DNA of 12,898 bases, taken from Chloroflexota bacterium. GTDB lineage: Bacteria > Chloroflexota > Limnocylindria > P2-11E. The position numbers and the translations under genes are program-made. Positions 1-6,478 of the stretch are shown here, in pieces; position 1 is the stretch's first letter, and the number at the start of each line of letters is the position of its first letter. Location: the NCBI GenBank assembly GCA_025350745.1, contig JANXXG010000353.1, positions 1 to 12,898 of the forward strand, read 5' to 3'. The notes beneath the pieces were generated by a model, which saw only the letters and a list, made by a program, of their open reading frames with translations, did not search any database and was not told where the DNA came from.

Positions 1-221
1 TGCGCGCGGAGGCCGAGCGCGTCGCCGCCGGGTTCGCGATGAAGAGTGCGGCTGGCATTCGGCTGGCCCGCCGATCGCTGCGTGTCGGCGCCGACGTCCT
101 CACCGCCGCGATCGAACAGGCGAACGCCCTCTCGGTGGAAATGGTCCCGGCATCGGCCGACGCCCAGGAGGGCCTCCGGGCGTTCATGGAGAAGCGACCG
201 CCGCGCTGGGTGCACCGCTAG
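1..221 (+). CDS. Enoyl-CoA hydratase/isomerase (crotonase) family protein, C-terminal fragment
   Basis: The reading frame is open from base 3 to a TAG at 219-221 and gives the last 72 residues of a protein whose start lies outside the window. The end of the protein (AREGL-like 'AQEGLRAFMEKRPPRW') is the typical C-terminal helix of crotonase-superfamily enoyl-CoA hydratases and isomerases, where the trimer-forming tail ends in EKR-P-x-W/F. The active-site region (oxyanion-hole glycines) is not present, so the substrate cannot be judged. It faces the minus-strand benzoyl-CoA reductase operon and ends only 16 bases from the stop of the hemerythrin gene, with no room for a normal intrinsic terminator. 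Because the neighbouring operon handles acyl-CoA intermediates, a role in the same catabolism (for example dienoyl-CoA hydratase or a beta-oxidation hydratase) is possible, but that is inference. An internal ATG at 39 is not the real start, since the frame stays open upstream with family-like sequence. Confidence 0.8.
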   Translation, partial: RAEAERVAAGFAMKSAAGIRLARRSLRVGADVLTAAIEQANALSVEMVPASADAQEGLRAFMEKRPPRWVHR

Positions 222-237
222 CCGCCGGTCCGATCGT

Positions 238-669
238 CTAGACCGCCGCCGTGATCTCCTGATCCATCTCCTGGAGGCGCGCGTCGCCAAGCAGCGAAGC
301 GGACATCGGGAAGACGATTTCCTCCTCCTTCACGATGTGCTCACGCAGGATCCGATCGAACGCCGCGAACACCTTCGCGAAGTCGGCGGCGGTCGGCTCC
401 GCGGTGAGGCGATCGACCTGACCGTGGATGATGACGTGCTCCTCCTGGAGGACGGTGACCGGGCTGCTTGTGTGGCCGAGGCGTTCGATCAGATCAGGGA
501 ACAACAGGGCCTCTTCGTTCTCGGCGTGCTTGAGCAGCGGCGTCGCGAGCGCTCGCGCCGCAGCGATCGCCGAAGCCACATCTCCACCGGCGTCCACATG
601 TGCCTTGAGCCGGTCGAGCTCGCCGACGAACTGCTGATGCTCCTGGGTGAAGCGGTCGATGATGCGCAT
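238..669 (-). CDS. Hemerythrin HHE cation-binding domain protein
   Basis: This 143-residue protein is a single hemerythrin-like four-helix bundle expected to bind a diiron centre in the cytoplasm. Candidate ligands fall in the usual pattern: H11 in 'QEH', H48 and E52 in 'KHAENEE', H78 and H82 in 'EEHVIIH', H111 and E115 in 'EHIVKEE', followed by 'IVFP'. There is no signal peptide or membrane segment. I chose the ATG at 669 rather than one 15 codons upstream because it gives the compact domain length and has a GAGGAG ribosome binding site 9 bases upstream; the longer form would also overlap the SDR gene. It is the last gene of the minus-strand operon, 28 bases after the SDR stop. Proteins of this family bind O2 or sense iron and oxygen. 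Since benzoyl-CoA reductases are oxygen-labile, O2 scavenging or sensing is a reasonable inference here, but it is unproven and the gene could be a general stress protein. Confidence 0.9.
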   Translation of the reverse strand: MRIIDRFTQEHQQFVGELDRLKAHVDAGGDVASAIAAARALATPLLKHAENEEALLFPDLIERLGHTSSPVTVLQEEHVIIHGQVDRLTAEPTAADFAKVFAAFDRILREHIVKEEEIVFPMSASLLGDARLQEMDQEITAAV

Positions 670-678
670 CTGCGTTTG

Positions 679-684
679 CTCCTC
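679..684 (-). promoter_or_regulatory. Ribosome binding site of the hemerythrin gene
   Basis: On the minus strand this reads GAGGAG, 9 bases before the ATG at 669. It decides between that start and the in-frame upstream ATG at 714. Confidence 0.6.
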
Positions 685-697
685 GATGTTCCTCGCG

Positions 698-1477
698 CTA
701 CAGGGACTGGCCACCGTCCACTGGAATGATCGCGCCGGTGATGTGTCGCGCGCCGTCGGTCGCGAGGAAGGTCACGAGGGCAGCGACGTCCTCCGGTTCG
801 CCGAGGCGTCCGAGCACCGTCTCCGCGAGCGCCTTGTTCCGGATGTCGTCCGGAAGCGCGGCCACCAGCTTCGTGCCGATCATCCCTGGCGTGACGACGT
901 TCACGGTGATGCCATATCTGCCGACCTCTTTGGCGACCGACTTCGACAGTCCGACGATGCCAGCCTTGGCCGCAGCGTAGTTCGACTGTCCGAATTTCCC
1001 GCGGATGCCGTTGATCGACGAGATGCTGACGATCCGGCCGGCACCACGCTCCCGCATGAGCGGAACGGCCGCCCTGATGTAGCGCATGCACGACGTGAGG
1101 TCGGCGTCGACGACGTCGATCCAATCGTCATCGGTCATCTTCCACACGACGTGGTCGCGGGCGATCCCCGCGTTGTTCACGAGGATGTCGAGACCGCCAA
1201 AACGCTCCCGAGTCTGTTCGACCGCCGTCTCCACATCGAACGTGGAGCGTCCATCGGCCGGGACCGCGACGGCGCCATGGCCGATGCGCTCCAGGGCCGC
1301 CAGGGTGTCGGCAGCCTCCGCCGCGCTGCTGAGCCAGGTGAAGGCGACATCCGCGCCATGCAGCGCGAGCGCGATGGCGATCGCCCGGCCGATCCCCTGT
1401 GAGCCGCCGGTCACGAGTGCGGTCCGCCCGAGGAGCGGCGGTGCGCTCGCCGGTCGGGCGACGCTAGGCGCGAGCAT
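698..1477 (-). CDS. SDR-family NAD(P)-dependent oxidoreductase (FabG-like)
   Basis: This 259-residue classical short-chain dehydrogenase/reductase has the nucleotide-binding TGGSQGIG at residues 23-30, NNAG at 101-104, and a catalytic Ser154-Tyr167-xxx-Lys171 set in 'SSINGIRGKFGQSNYAAAK'. The 'PGMIGTKL' and 'GAIIPVDGGQSL' ends match 3-oxoacyl-ACP/acyl-CoA reductases. The start at ATG 1477 gives the normal length and has a CGGAG site 7 bases upstream; the frame is open to 1582, but that would add 35 non-conserved residues lying inside the upstream gene. It overlaps the crotonase gene by 14 bases, so the two are very likely translated together. In known benzoyl-CoA pathways the hydroxyacyl-CoA oxidation after dearomatisation is done by a zinc alcohol dehydrogenase (Had/BzdX). 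Here no such gene is in the operon, so the SDR may fill that step. That is inference; acetoacetyl-CoA reductase or beta-oxidation 3-hydroxyacyl-CoA dehydrogenase activity is equally open. Confidence 0.88.
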   Translation of the reverse strand: MLAPSVARPASAPPLLGRTALVTGGSQGIGRAIAIALALHGADVAFTWLSSAAEAADTLAALERIGHGAVAVPADGRSTFDVETAVEQTRERFGGLDILVNNAGIARDHVVWKMTDDDWIDVVDADLTSCMRYIRAAVPLMRERGAGRIVSISSINGIRGKFGQSNYAAAKAGIVGLSKSVAKEVGRYGITVNVVTPGMIGTKLVAALPDDIRNKALAETVLGRLGEPEDVAALVTFLATDGARHITGAIIPVDGGQSL

Positions 1478-2423
1478 GCGCGGGCTCCGGTGCCACCGCG
1501 GCGAGATCGTGCCCGCACCGGCCGCAATGACTGAACTCCGTTGGGAGACCCTGGGCTCCGCAGGCGGGACACGTCGCGACATTCGGGCCCCACAGATATT
1601 CGCTCGACCCGCCGTCGCGCGCCTTTTCGCGCAGGGCGACCCGGCCGGCCTTCCGCTTTTGAGCGAACGCGCTCATCCCTTCGTAGGGCTCGAGCGAGCC
1701 GAAGTGGATCGAGAGCCAATCGCGTGCCGACGCGATGGTCGAGGACCACACGAAGTCCTTGAGGAAGTTCGCCTGCGCTTTGGTGAAGCGCATGCATTCG
1801 GGGAAGGTGTCGACGAGCTTCGCGGCGAGGCGGGCGACCGCGGCATCGAGCTCGGCCGCGGGAACGACCTCGTTCACCAGGCCCCAGTCGAGGGCCGTCT
1901 TCGCGTCGACCCACTCGCACGTCATGAGCATCTGCCGCGCCCGACGCTCGCCGATCGTGAGGCCAAGCCACTGGGTCGCACCGCCTGCGGCGACGCTCCC
2001 TACCTGCACGCCGACCTGGCGGAACCGCGCATGGTCCGCCGCGATCGCGAGATCGCACGCGAGGCTGAGCTCGTTCCCCCCGCCCACGGCCATGCCGTTG
2101 ACCCGCGCGATCGTCGGCTTCCCGGCCTTGGTGAGCCCTTCGATGACGTCGCTGAACGCGGCCATGTACTTCCAGTACTCGTGCGGCCGCTTGAGGTACA
2201 GGTCCGCGTATTCCTTCACATCGCCGCCGGTGCAGAACGCCTGGTCGCCTTCGCCGGTGAGAACGATCACGGCGACGGCATCGTCCTCGCTCGCGATGCG
2301 GAGCGCGCGGGTCAGCTCGGTAAGGGTGTGCCTGGTGTACGCGTTGTACGCGAGCGGCCTGCGGATGGTGATCGTCGCGATCCAGTTACCTGTCGCGTAG
2401 CCGATATCGGTGAAGTCGTTCAC
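1464..2423 (-). CDS. Crotonase-fold hydrolase/hydratase resembling 6-oxocyclohex-1-ene-1-carbonyl-CoA hydrolase (Oah/BamA), with C-terminal zinc ribbon
   Basis: This 319-residue protein has a crotonase domain (about 5-265) followed by a linker and a zinc ribbon. The stretches 'AFCTGGDVKEYAD' (62-74), 'RVNGMAVGGGNEL' (107-119), 'ACDLAIAADHARF' (122-134) and 'TFPECM' recall ring-opening 6-oxocyclohex-1-ene-1-carbonyl-CoA hydrolases more than ordinary enoyl-CoA hydratases. As I recall, those are about 375 residues with an insertion in the C-terminal half that seems absent here. Cys285, Cys288, Cys300 and Cys303 form a CxxC-x11-CxxC zinc ribbon not expected in this family. The start is GTG at 2423, which overlaps the bzdQ stop in a GTGA and follows a GGAGG site 7 bases away. 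Position directly downstream of the reductase supports hydration/ring cleavage of the dearomatised CoA thioester. It could instead be a dienoyl-CoA hydratase; the exact reaction is not settled by sequence alone. Confidence 0.85.
   Translation of the reverse strand: MNDFTDIGYATGNWIATITIRRPLAYNAYTRHTLTELTRALRIASEDDAVAVIVLTGEGDQAFCTGGDVKEYADLYLKRPHEYWKYMAAFSDVIEGLTKAGKPTIARVNGMAVGGGNELSLACDLAIAADHARFRQVGVQVGSVAAGGATQWLGLTIGERRARQMLMTCEWVDAKTALDWGLVNEVVPAAELDAAVARLAAKLVDTFPECMRFTKAQANFLKDFVWSSTIASARDWLSIHFGSLEPYEGMSAFAQKRKAGRVALREKARDGGSSEYLWGPNVATCPACGAQGLPTEFSHCGRCGHDLAAVAPEPAHARA
1485..1490 (-). promoter_or_regulatory. Ribosome binding site of the SDR gene
   Basis: The minus strand reads CCGGAG, 7 bases before the ATG at 1477. 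It favours that start over upstream in-frame starts inside the crotonase gene. Confidence 0.5.
1515..1571 (-). other. Zinc-ribbon coding segment at the crotonase C-terminus
   Basis: These bases encode residues 285-303 of the crotonase-like protein, with the four cysteines spaced CxxC-x11-CxxC ('CPACG' and 'HCGRCG'). The pattern is a rubredoxin-like zinc knuckle pair. It sits after a short linker ('GGSSEYLWGPNVAT') and before an Ala/Pro-rich tail. Confidence 0.8.
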
Positions 2424-3223
2424 GCTGCCACCTCCACGCTGGGCCGTCCCTCGAGCCGTTGCTGCCCGAGGAGCGCTGCACCGAGGGCCGCGACGAGGTC
2501 TGGGTCCGGGGAGACGTTCACCGGCGTGCCGACCAGCTGCTCGAGCGCCTGGATCTGGCCCTTTTGGCGCGCCATGCCGCCGACGAAGGTGACCTCCTGC
2601 TCCATCCCGACCCGCTTCAGGAGCTGGACCGCGCGCTCGGCGAGGGAGTCGTGGATGCCTCGAACGATGTTCTCCACGCTGGTCCCGGCAGTGACGAGAT
2701 TGATGATCTCCGATTCGGCGAAGACCGCGCAGACCGAGGAGAATTTCTCAGACGAATCCGCGTGCAGCGAAAGCTCGCCCAGGTCCTCGAGCTTCACCTC
2801 CAGGTAACGGGCGGCACGCTCGGCGAATCCGCCCGCGCCGGCCGCGCATTTGTCATTTGATCGGAACTCCACGACCGTGCCGCCGGCGCGGACACGCATC
2901 GCCCGGGTGGTCTGGGCGCCGACATCGATCACCGAGCGCGTTCCCGGATAGAGGTGGGCCGCGCCCTTCGCGACGCAGGTGATGTCGGTGATCTGGATGT
3001 CCCGCTTTGGCACGTTGTAGCGGCCGAGGCCGGTCGTCGCGATGTAGGCGACGTCCTCGGGCCGGCGCCCGGCCTTCGCGAGGGCAAGCTCGAGCACATC
3101 CTGGGCGAGGCCGGCGAAGTCGGGCTTCATCCGCGCGAGGCCGGTGCCGACGACGACGCCGTCGTCGAGGAGGACGCACTTGGCGCTCCGCGCGCCCATG
3201 TCGATCCCTGCGATCAGCGTCAT
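2420..3223 (-). CDS. bzdQ: Benzoyl-CoA reductase ATPase/activator subunit, BzdQ-position (BcrA/BcrD/BadF/BadG family)
   Basis: This 267-residue ASKHA-fold ATPase is one of the two activator subunits of a class I benzoyl-CoA reductase; with its partner it would hydrolyse ATP to drive low-potential electrons into the catalytic subunits. The phosphate-1 loop is 'DMGARSAK' (8-15). Cys126 in 'NDKCAAGAG' and Cys165 in '[11 protein letters not shown]' are placed to share the subunit-bridging [4Fe-4S] cluster known from HgdC. 'FVGGMARQ' marks the adenosine region. The second phosphate loop is 'DVGAQTTRA' (100-108), where the partner has the canonical 'DIGGQDTKA', so the usual Asp is Thr here. This divergence resembles the asymmetry between BcrA and BcrD types. 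The start is ATG 3223, overlapping the previous stop as ATGA, with GAGGTG 5 bases upstream. The P/Q naming rests on gene order; family membership is secure. Confidence 0.87.
   Translation of the reverse strand: MTLIAGIDMGARSAKCVLLDDGVVVGTGLARMKPDFAGLAQDVLELALAKAGRRPEDVAYIATTGLGRYNVPKRDIQITDITCVAKGAAHLYPGTRSVIDVGAQTTRAMRVRAGGTVVEFRSNDKCAAGAGGFAERAARYLEVKLEDLGELSLHADSSEKFSSVCAVFAESEIINLVTAGTSVENIVRGIHDSLAERAVQLLKRVGMEQEVTFVGGMARQKGQIQALEQLVGTPVNVSPDPDLVAALGAALLGQQRLEGRPSVEVAA
2431..2435 (-). promoter_or_regulatory. Ribosome binding site of the crotonase gene
   Basis: The minus strand reads GGAGG, 7 bases before the GTG at 2423. It supports this non-ATG start. Confidence 0.6.
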
Positions 3224-4035
3224 GCGAGCACCTCACTACCGGTCATCGCCGACCCCGCGAGCACGCGTTCCATCGCGAAGATCGCGGCGCCGAGAGCACC
3301 GGTGAAATGAGAATCCGGACTGACGTTCACCGGGACACCGAGCTTCTCCTGGACCGCCTTGACGATGCCGATGTTGCGCGACACGCCGCCGGTGAAGGTC
3401 ACCTCGGACTCGGCGCCGACGCGCCGCACGAGCGCGACGGTCCTCGCGGCGATCGCGCCATGGACGCCGGCCAGGATGTCCTCGACCTTCTTGCCCTGCG
3501 CCAGGTACGTCAGGATGTCGGACTCGACGAAGATCGTGCAGACGGTCGAGAGCCGGACCGGCTGCTTGCTGTCCATCGATCGGGCGCCCATCTCGGAGAC
3601 CTGCAGCCCGACCGCCTCGGCGGAATTGGTCAGGAACCGGCCACTGCCCGCGGCGCACTTGTCGTTCATCGCGAAGTCGAGGACTTCGCCTCGGTCGCTG
3701 ACCTTGATCGCCTTGGTGTCTTGGCCGCCGATGTCGATGACCGTCCGGGTGGCCGGGATGAGGGCCCAGGCACCCTTCGCGTGGCAGGAGATCTCGGTCA
3801 CCTGCGCGTCGCCGAATTCGACCTTGAACCGACCGTAGCCGGTGCCGATGACCTGGCCGACCGCCTCCCGCGGGAGACCGGCCTCGCTCAGTGCGGACTC
3901 GAACGCACGCTCGGCGGCACGGACGAGATACGCGCCCGTATCGGTCAGCGCACGCGCGACGATCGCGTGTGACTCGTCCACGATGATCGCCTTCGTTTGG
4001 GTCGAGCCGACGTCGACACCCGCTGCATACCTCAC
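3220..4035 (-). CDS. bzdP: Benzoyl-CoA reductase ATPase/activator subunit, BzdP-position (BcrA/BcrD/HgdC family)
   Basis: This 271-residue protein is the more canonical of the two activator ATPases. It has 'DVGSTQTK' (8-15), 'GTGYGR' (64-69), 'DIGGQDTK' (101-108), '[11 protein letters not shown]' with Cys127, '[11 protein letters not shown]' with Cys166, and 'FTGGVSRN'. Cys127 and Cys166 fall at the same residue numbers I recall for the cluster ligands of the 2-hydroxyglutaryl-CoA dehydratase activator HgdC. It should form a heterodimer with the next gene product, bridged by one [4Fe-4S] cluster. The start is GTG 4035, forming a GTGA overlap with the bzdO stop; a strong AGGAGG site lies 6 bases upstream (4042-4047). 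No other start codon gives the conserved N-terminus. The presence of two different activators argues for benzoyl-CoA reductase rather than a 2-hydroxyacyl-CoA dehydratase, which normally uses one homodimeric activator. Assignment as P rather than Q follows the operon order. Confidence 0.88.
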   Translation of the reverse strand: MRYAAGVDVGSTQTKAIIVDESHAIVARALTDTGAYLVRAAERAFESALSEAGLPREAVGQVIGTGYGRFKVEFGDAQVTEISCHAKGAWALIPATRTVIDIGGQDTKAIKVSDRGEVLDFAMNDKCAAGSGRFLTNSAEAVGLQVSEMGARSMDSKQPVRLSTVCTIFVESDILTYLAQGKKVEDILAGVHGAIAARTVALVRRVGAESEVTFTGGVSRNIGIVKAVQEKLGVPVNVSPDSHFTGALGAAIFAMERVLAGSAMTGSEVLA

Positions 4036-5321
4036 GCGACACCTCCTGCGGCGCGGCCGGCGGTGATCCGCCGCTGCTCCAGCGCTTCGAAGAACGCGTC
4101 GATCCGATTGCGGAGCTGTGCTTCAGAGAAGTACCGCGGATCCTCGAGGTCCGATTCGATGAGGAGCGTCGGCACATCCAGATCGCGCACGAAGTGCTCG
4201 CGCATGTCGCCCTGACCTGCGGAGAACAGCCGGCAGGATTTCACGGAGTGGATGACCATCGCGTCGGCGTGCCACTCCTTTACGTAGCGCTCCAGCTGGT
4301 CATACCGCTGCAGGAAGGTGCGGTTGCAGACGTTGTACGAGAGCATGTGTCTGGCGATCGACTCGAGCGGGTGCGCGGGATCGTGTCTGAAGCCGAACTC
4401 CCAGAGCCCGCCAACGGTCGAGTAGGTCGAGGCCACGGCGACTGCGCCCCACCGGCTGAACATATCGCGGAACACCCGCAGCTTCGGCCACGGCGGCGGC
4501 CCTTCGATGACGATCCGGAACCGCTCCTCGGGCAGCGGGCCCTGCTTCCTGTTGACCTGCGCGGTCATCTCGCGGTGCGCGACCTCGAAGAACCGAAGGC
4601 CCTCCTCGGTGCCGCGAAGGGTGTACAGGGGGGCCATCATCGTGACGGAGTCGAAGTACGCGTCGTACGGTGCCGGCCGCAGCTTCGTCATCTCCTTGAT
4701 CTGAGACCACAGCTCGCCGGTCTGGGCGGAGCGCTCGACGATCTTCGTGAGGACCTTCCAGTCGAGGCTGCGCCCGGTCACCTGCTCGAGCAGCACGATG
4801 AGCTCCTCGAGCTGCTTGACGACGTACGTCACATCATCTGCCGTCGGCTCGCCGTCGAGCGTGCGGATGAACGGGATGTCGATGTTCATCGCCGGCGCGC
4901 CGGTGAGCTCGGCCAGGTGCTCGAACCAGTTCAGGTACACGTTGCAACCGACGTAGTTGCAGACGAGCACGTCGGGTTTCGGGATCGTCGCGAACGGCGT
5001 CTCGTACCCGGAGTGGAAGAGACCGATGTCGGCCTTCACGTAGGCGCAGTTGTCGCCCGCGTAGCCGAGCTCTTCGGCTTTCTGGATCAGGGGAAGCGAG
5101 CCCTTGCGCACCGCGATCTGGAGGACGTTCACCTCGGGGTAGATCGGGAGCACATCGAACGCCCGGAGCAGCTCGACCGGGTTCCCGGCGATGAGCAGGT
5201 GCGCGGCCTTGCGGCCGTTTCCCTTGGCGATCGCGGTGGCCTCGGCGTAGTACTTCGCCATGATCTCCTTCTGGAGCTGGTGCATCTCGCCCTGGTACCG
5301 GATCTCTGGAGCGACGGTCAT
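4032..5321 (-). CDS. bzdO: Benzoyl-CoA reductase catalytic-side subunit, BzdO-like (BcrB/HgdA-family)
   Basis: This 429-residue protein belongs to the 2-hydroxyglutaryl-CoA dehydratase D-component family and matches the larger such subunit of Azoarcus-type benzoyl-CoA reductase in size and place. Cysteines likely to hold iron-sulphur clusters are visible at Cys92 ('[12 protein letters not shown]'), Cys121 and Cys126 ('VCNYVGCN'), one in 'SYNVCNRTF', and Cys363 ('[15 protein letters not shown]'). Together with the BzdN-like subunit it should bind benzoyl-CoA and carry the buried [4Fe-4S] clusters that pass electrons to the ring. The start is ATG 5321, which overlaps the bzdN stop as ATGA; the frame stays open to 5381, but those 20 residues lie inside bzdN and look like shadow sequence. 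There is no clear ribosome binding site, so translation probably depends on coupling to bzdN. Other ATP-dependent aryl-CoA reductases, such as methylbenzoyl-CoA reductases, share this architecture, so the natural substrate is open. Confidence 0.88.
   Translation of the reverse strand: MTVAPEIRYQGEMHQLQKEIMAKYYAEATAIAKGNGRKAAHLLIAGNPVELLRAFDVLPIYPEVNVLQIAVRKGSLPLIQKAEELGYAGDNCAYVKADIGLFHSGYETPFATIPKPDVLVCNYVGCNVYLNWFEHLAELTGAPAMNIDIPFIRTLDGEPTADDVTYVVKQLEELIVLLEQVTGRSLDWKVLTKIVERSAQTGELWSQIKEMTKLRPAPYDAYFDSVTMMAPLYTLRGTEEGLRFFEVAHREMTAQVNRKQGPLPEERFRIVIEGPPPWPKLRVFRDMFSRWGAVAVASTYSTVGGLWEFGFRHDPAHPLESIARHMLSYNVCNRTFLQRYDQLERYVKEWHADAMVIHSVKSCRLFSAGQGDMREHFVRDLDVPTLLIESDLEDPRYFSEAQLRNRIDAFFEALEQRRITAGRAAGGVA
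4042..4047 (-). promoter_or_regulatory. Strong ribosome binding site of bzdP
   Basis: The minus strand reads AGGAGG followed by TG, 6 bases before the GTG start at 4035. It confirms a GTG start inside the GTGA overlap. Confidence 0.65.
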
Positions 5322-6478
5322 CGGAACAACATCGATTCCACGAAGGTCTCGACCTCCGTTCGGATTCGCTCGTAGAGCCACATCTTTTCCTCGAACTCGA
5401 CGTAGAGGTGCGGGATCGACTCCACCTCGAGGGCCTTGCGGTAGAGCGCGTAGTCGAACAGGCCGGGCTCGCAGAACTTCGCAATGAGGCAGATGACCGC
5501 GTCGGCGTCGTGGGACCGCGCGGACTCGATCAGCGCCTTGGCCCGCGGCGCGCGCAGGTCATGTTTCGTGCTCGCGTGGAGGCTGTCGTTCAGGTACGCG
5601 AGCGCGAGCGCGCGGCAGGGGTCGTCATCGATCGGGACGTCCCGGCGGAAGAGCCGCCAGCCGAGGAGGAAATCGTCGTCGACGATGTAGCAGCCGGACT
5701 CCTCGATGCTCTCGATGAGCTCCAGCGGCGGCTGCTCGCAGAACGCTCCGGCGAGAACGACCCTGATCCGGTCCTTGACCCGCCCGTCGCGCGCTCGCGC
5801 CGCGTCGAGCGCTTCGCGAAGGATCGGCGTGACCTCCGCCGGGTCCATGATCGTCGCGAGCCGCGTGAGCGTGTAGAGCTCGCCGGTCAGCAGGTCCTGC
5901 GGACGCTCCGCGCGGAACGCGTAGAGCGCGCGCAGCGCCGAGCGCAGCGCGTTGTAGGTGGCGAGGCTCGCACGGAGATCGTCGTCGGTCACATGGGCGC
6001 CGGTGACCGTCTCGAGCTCCGCGAGGACCCGACGGTACTCGGAGGTGAGGTAGTCCGGCGCGGCGGCTGAGGTCATGTTCTGCGGCAGGTGGACGTAGGT
6101 GACCTTCTGCTTCGGGAAATTGCGGGACATGATGCTCGCGAGGTTGCGCGCGGGATCGCAGATCGACTCGAACATCAGTGCCTCGAACGGCCCGAGCTTG
6201 TCCTGGAAGCCGAGCTCCATCGTGCTCTTGACCACCGAGCAGATGAACGACTGGAATCGCGAGTCGGCGGTCTGGATCTCGATCCGGTTCCCACCGCCGA
6301 ACAGGCCCACGGGGAGGAGGCCCGCGGCATATCCGAGCTCGAACGGTCCGTAGACCGGATAGCAGCCCAGCGCCGCGCGCCCGGTGCGCGCCTGATATTC
6401 GCGGACGGTCGGGAAGTCACGATCCTCGACGACGTCCCGGTAGCGCGCCGCGGGGAAGACGTCCAGCGTCACCGTCAT
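5318..6478 (-). CDS. bzdN: Benzoyl-CoA reductase catalytic-side subunit, BzdN-like (BcrC/HgdB-family)
   Basis: This 386-residue protein is the smaller dehydratase D-component-type subunit, close to the roughly 380 residues of BzdN. Family hallmarks are Cys39 in 'GCYPVYGPFELGYAAG' (34-53 region), Cys80 in 'RFQSFICSVVK', Cys107 in 'ESICDPARNL', and Cys336 in 'AKFCEPGLFDY' near the C-terminus; these are candidate iron-sulphur ligands or active-site cysteines. It is predicted cytoplasmic, and should pair with the BzdO-like protein to form the substrate-binding half of the reductase. The start is ATG 6478, overlapping the GNAT stop as ATGA, with a GGGAGG site 5 bases upstream (6484-6489). The N-O-P-Q order of the four subunit genes is that of the Azoarcus bzd cluster rather than the Thauera bcrCBAD order. 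No ferredoxin or ferredoxin-reducing enzyme is encoded in the window, so the electron donor must be elsewhere. Confidence 0.87.
   Translation of the reverse strand: MTVTLDVFPAARYRDVVEDRDFPTVREYQARTGRAALGCYPVYGPFELGYAAGLLPVGLFGGGNRIEIQTADSRFQSFICSVVKSTMELGFQDKLGPFEALMFESICDPARNLASIMSRNFPKQKVTYVHLPQNMTSAAAPDYLTSEYRRVLAELETVTGAHVTDDDLRASLATYNALRSALRALYAFRAERPQDLLTGELYTLTRLATIMDPAEVTPILREALDAARARDGRVKDRIRVVLAGAFCEQPPLELIESIEESGCYIVDDDFLLGWRLFRRDVPIDDDPCRALALAYLNDSLHASTKHDLRAPRAKALIESARSHDADAVICLIAKFCEPGLFDYALYRKALEVESIPHLYVEFEEKMWLYERIRTEVETFVESMLFR

Noticed and set aside
222..237. Terminator between the converging crotonase fragment and hemerythrin gene
   Set aside because: Only 16 bases separate the two stop codons, and there is no usable hairpin followed by a T-run on either strand.
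1086..2807. Long plus-strand open frame (573 codons) opposite the SDR, crotonase and bzdQ genes
   Set aside because: It is antisense to three genes with clear catalytic motifs, its product is Arg/Ala/Ser-rich low-information sequence, and it spans gene junctions; this is a GC-rich shadow frame.
3007..3972. Plus-strand open frame of 321 codons opposite bzdP and bzdQ
   Set aside because: It is antisense shadow sequence rich in Arg and Asp, without a ribosome binding site or a known fold.
4194..5375. Plus-strand open frame of 393 codons opposite bzdO
   Set aside because: It mirrors the bzdO codons, with a His/Asp/Val/Leu/Arg-rich product and no recognisable domain.
2420..6478. Reading the four-gene core as a 2-hydroxyacyl-CoA dehydratase with activator
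   Set aside because: Such dehydratases normally have one homodimeric activator. Here two different activators, the subunit sizes and the N-O-P-Q order fit class I aryl-CoA reductase better, though phylogeny would be the decisive test.
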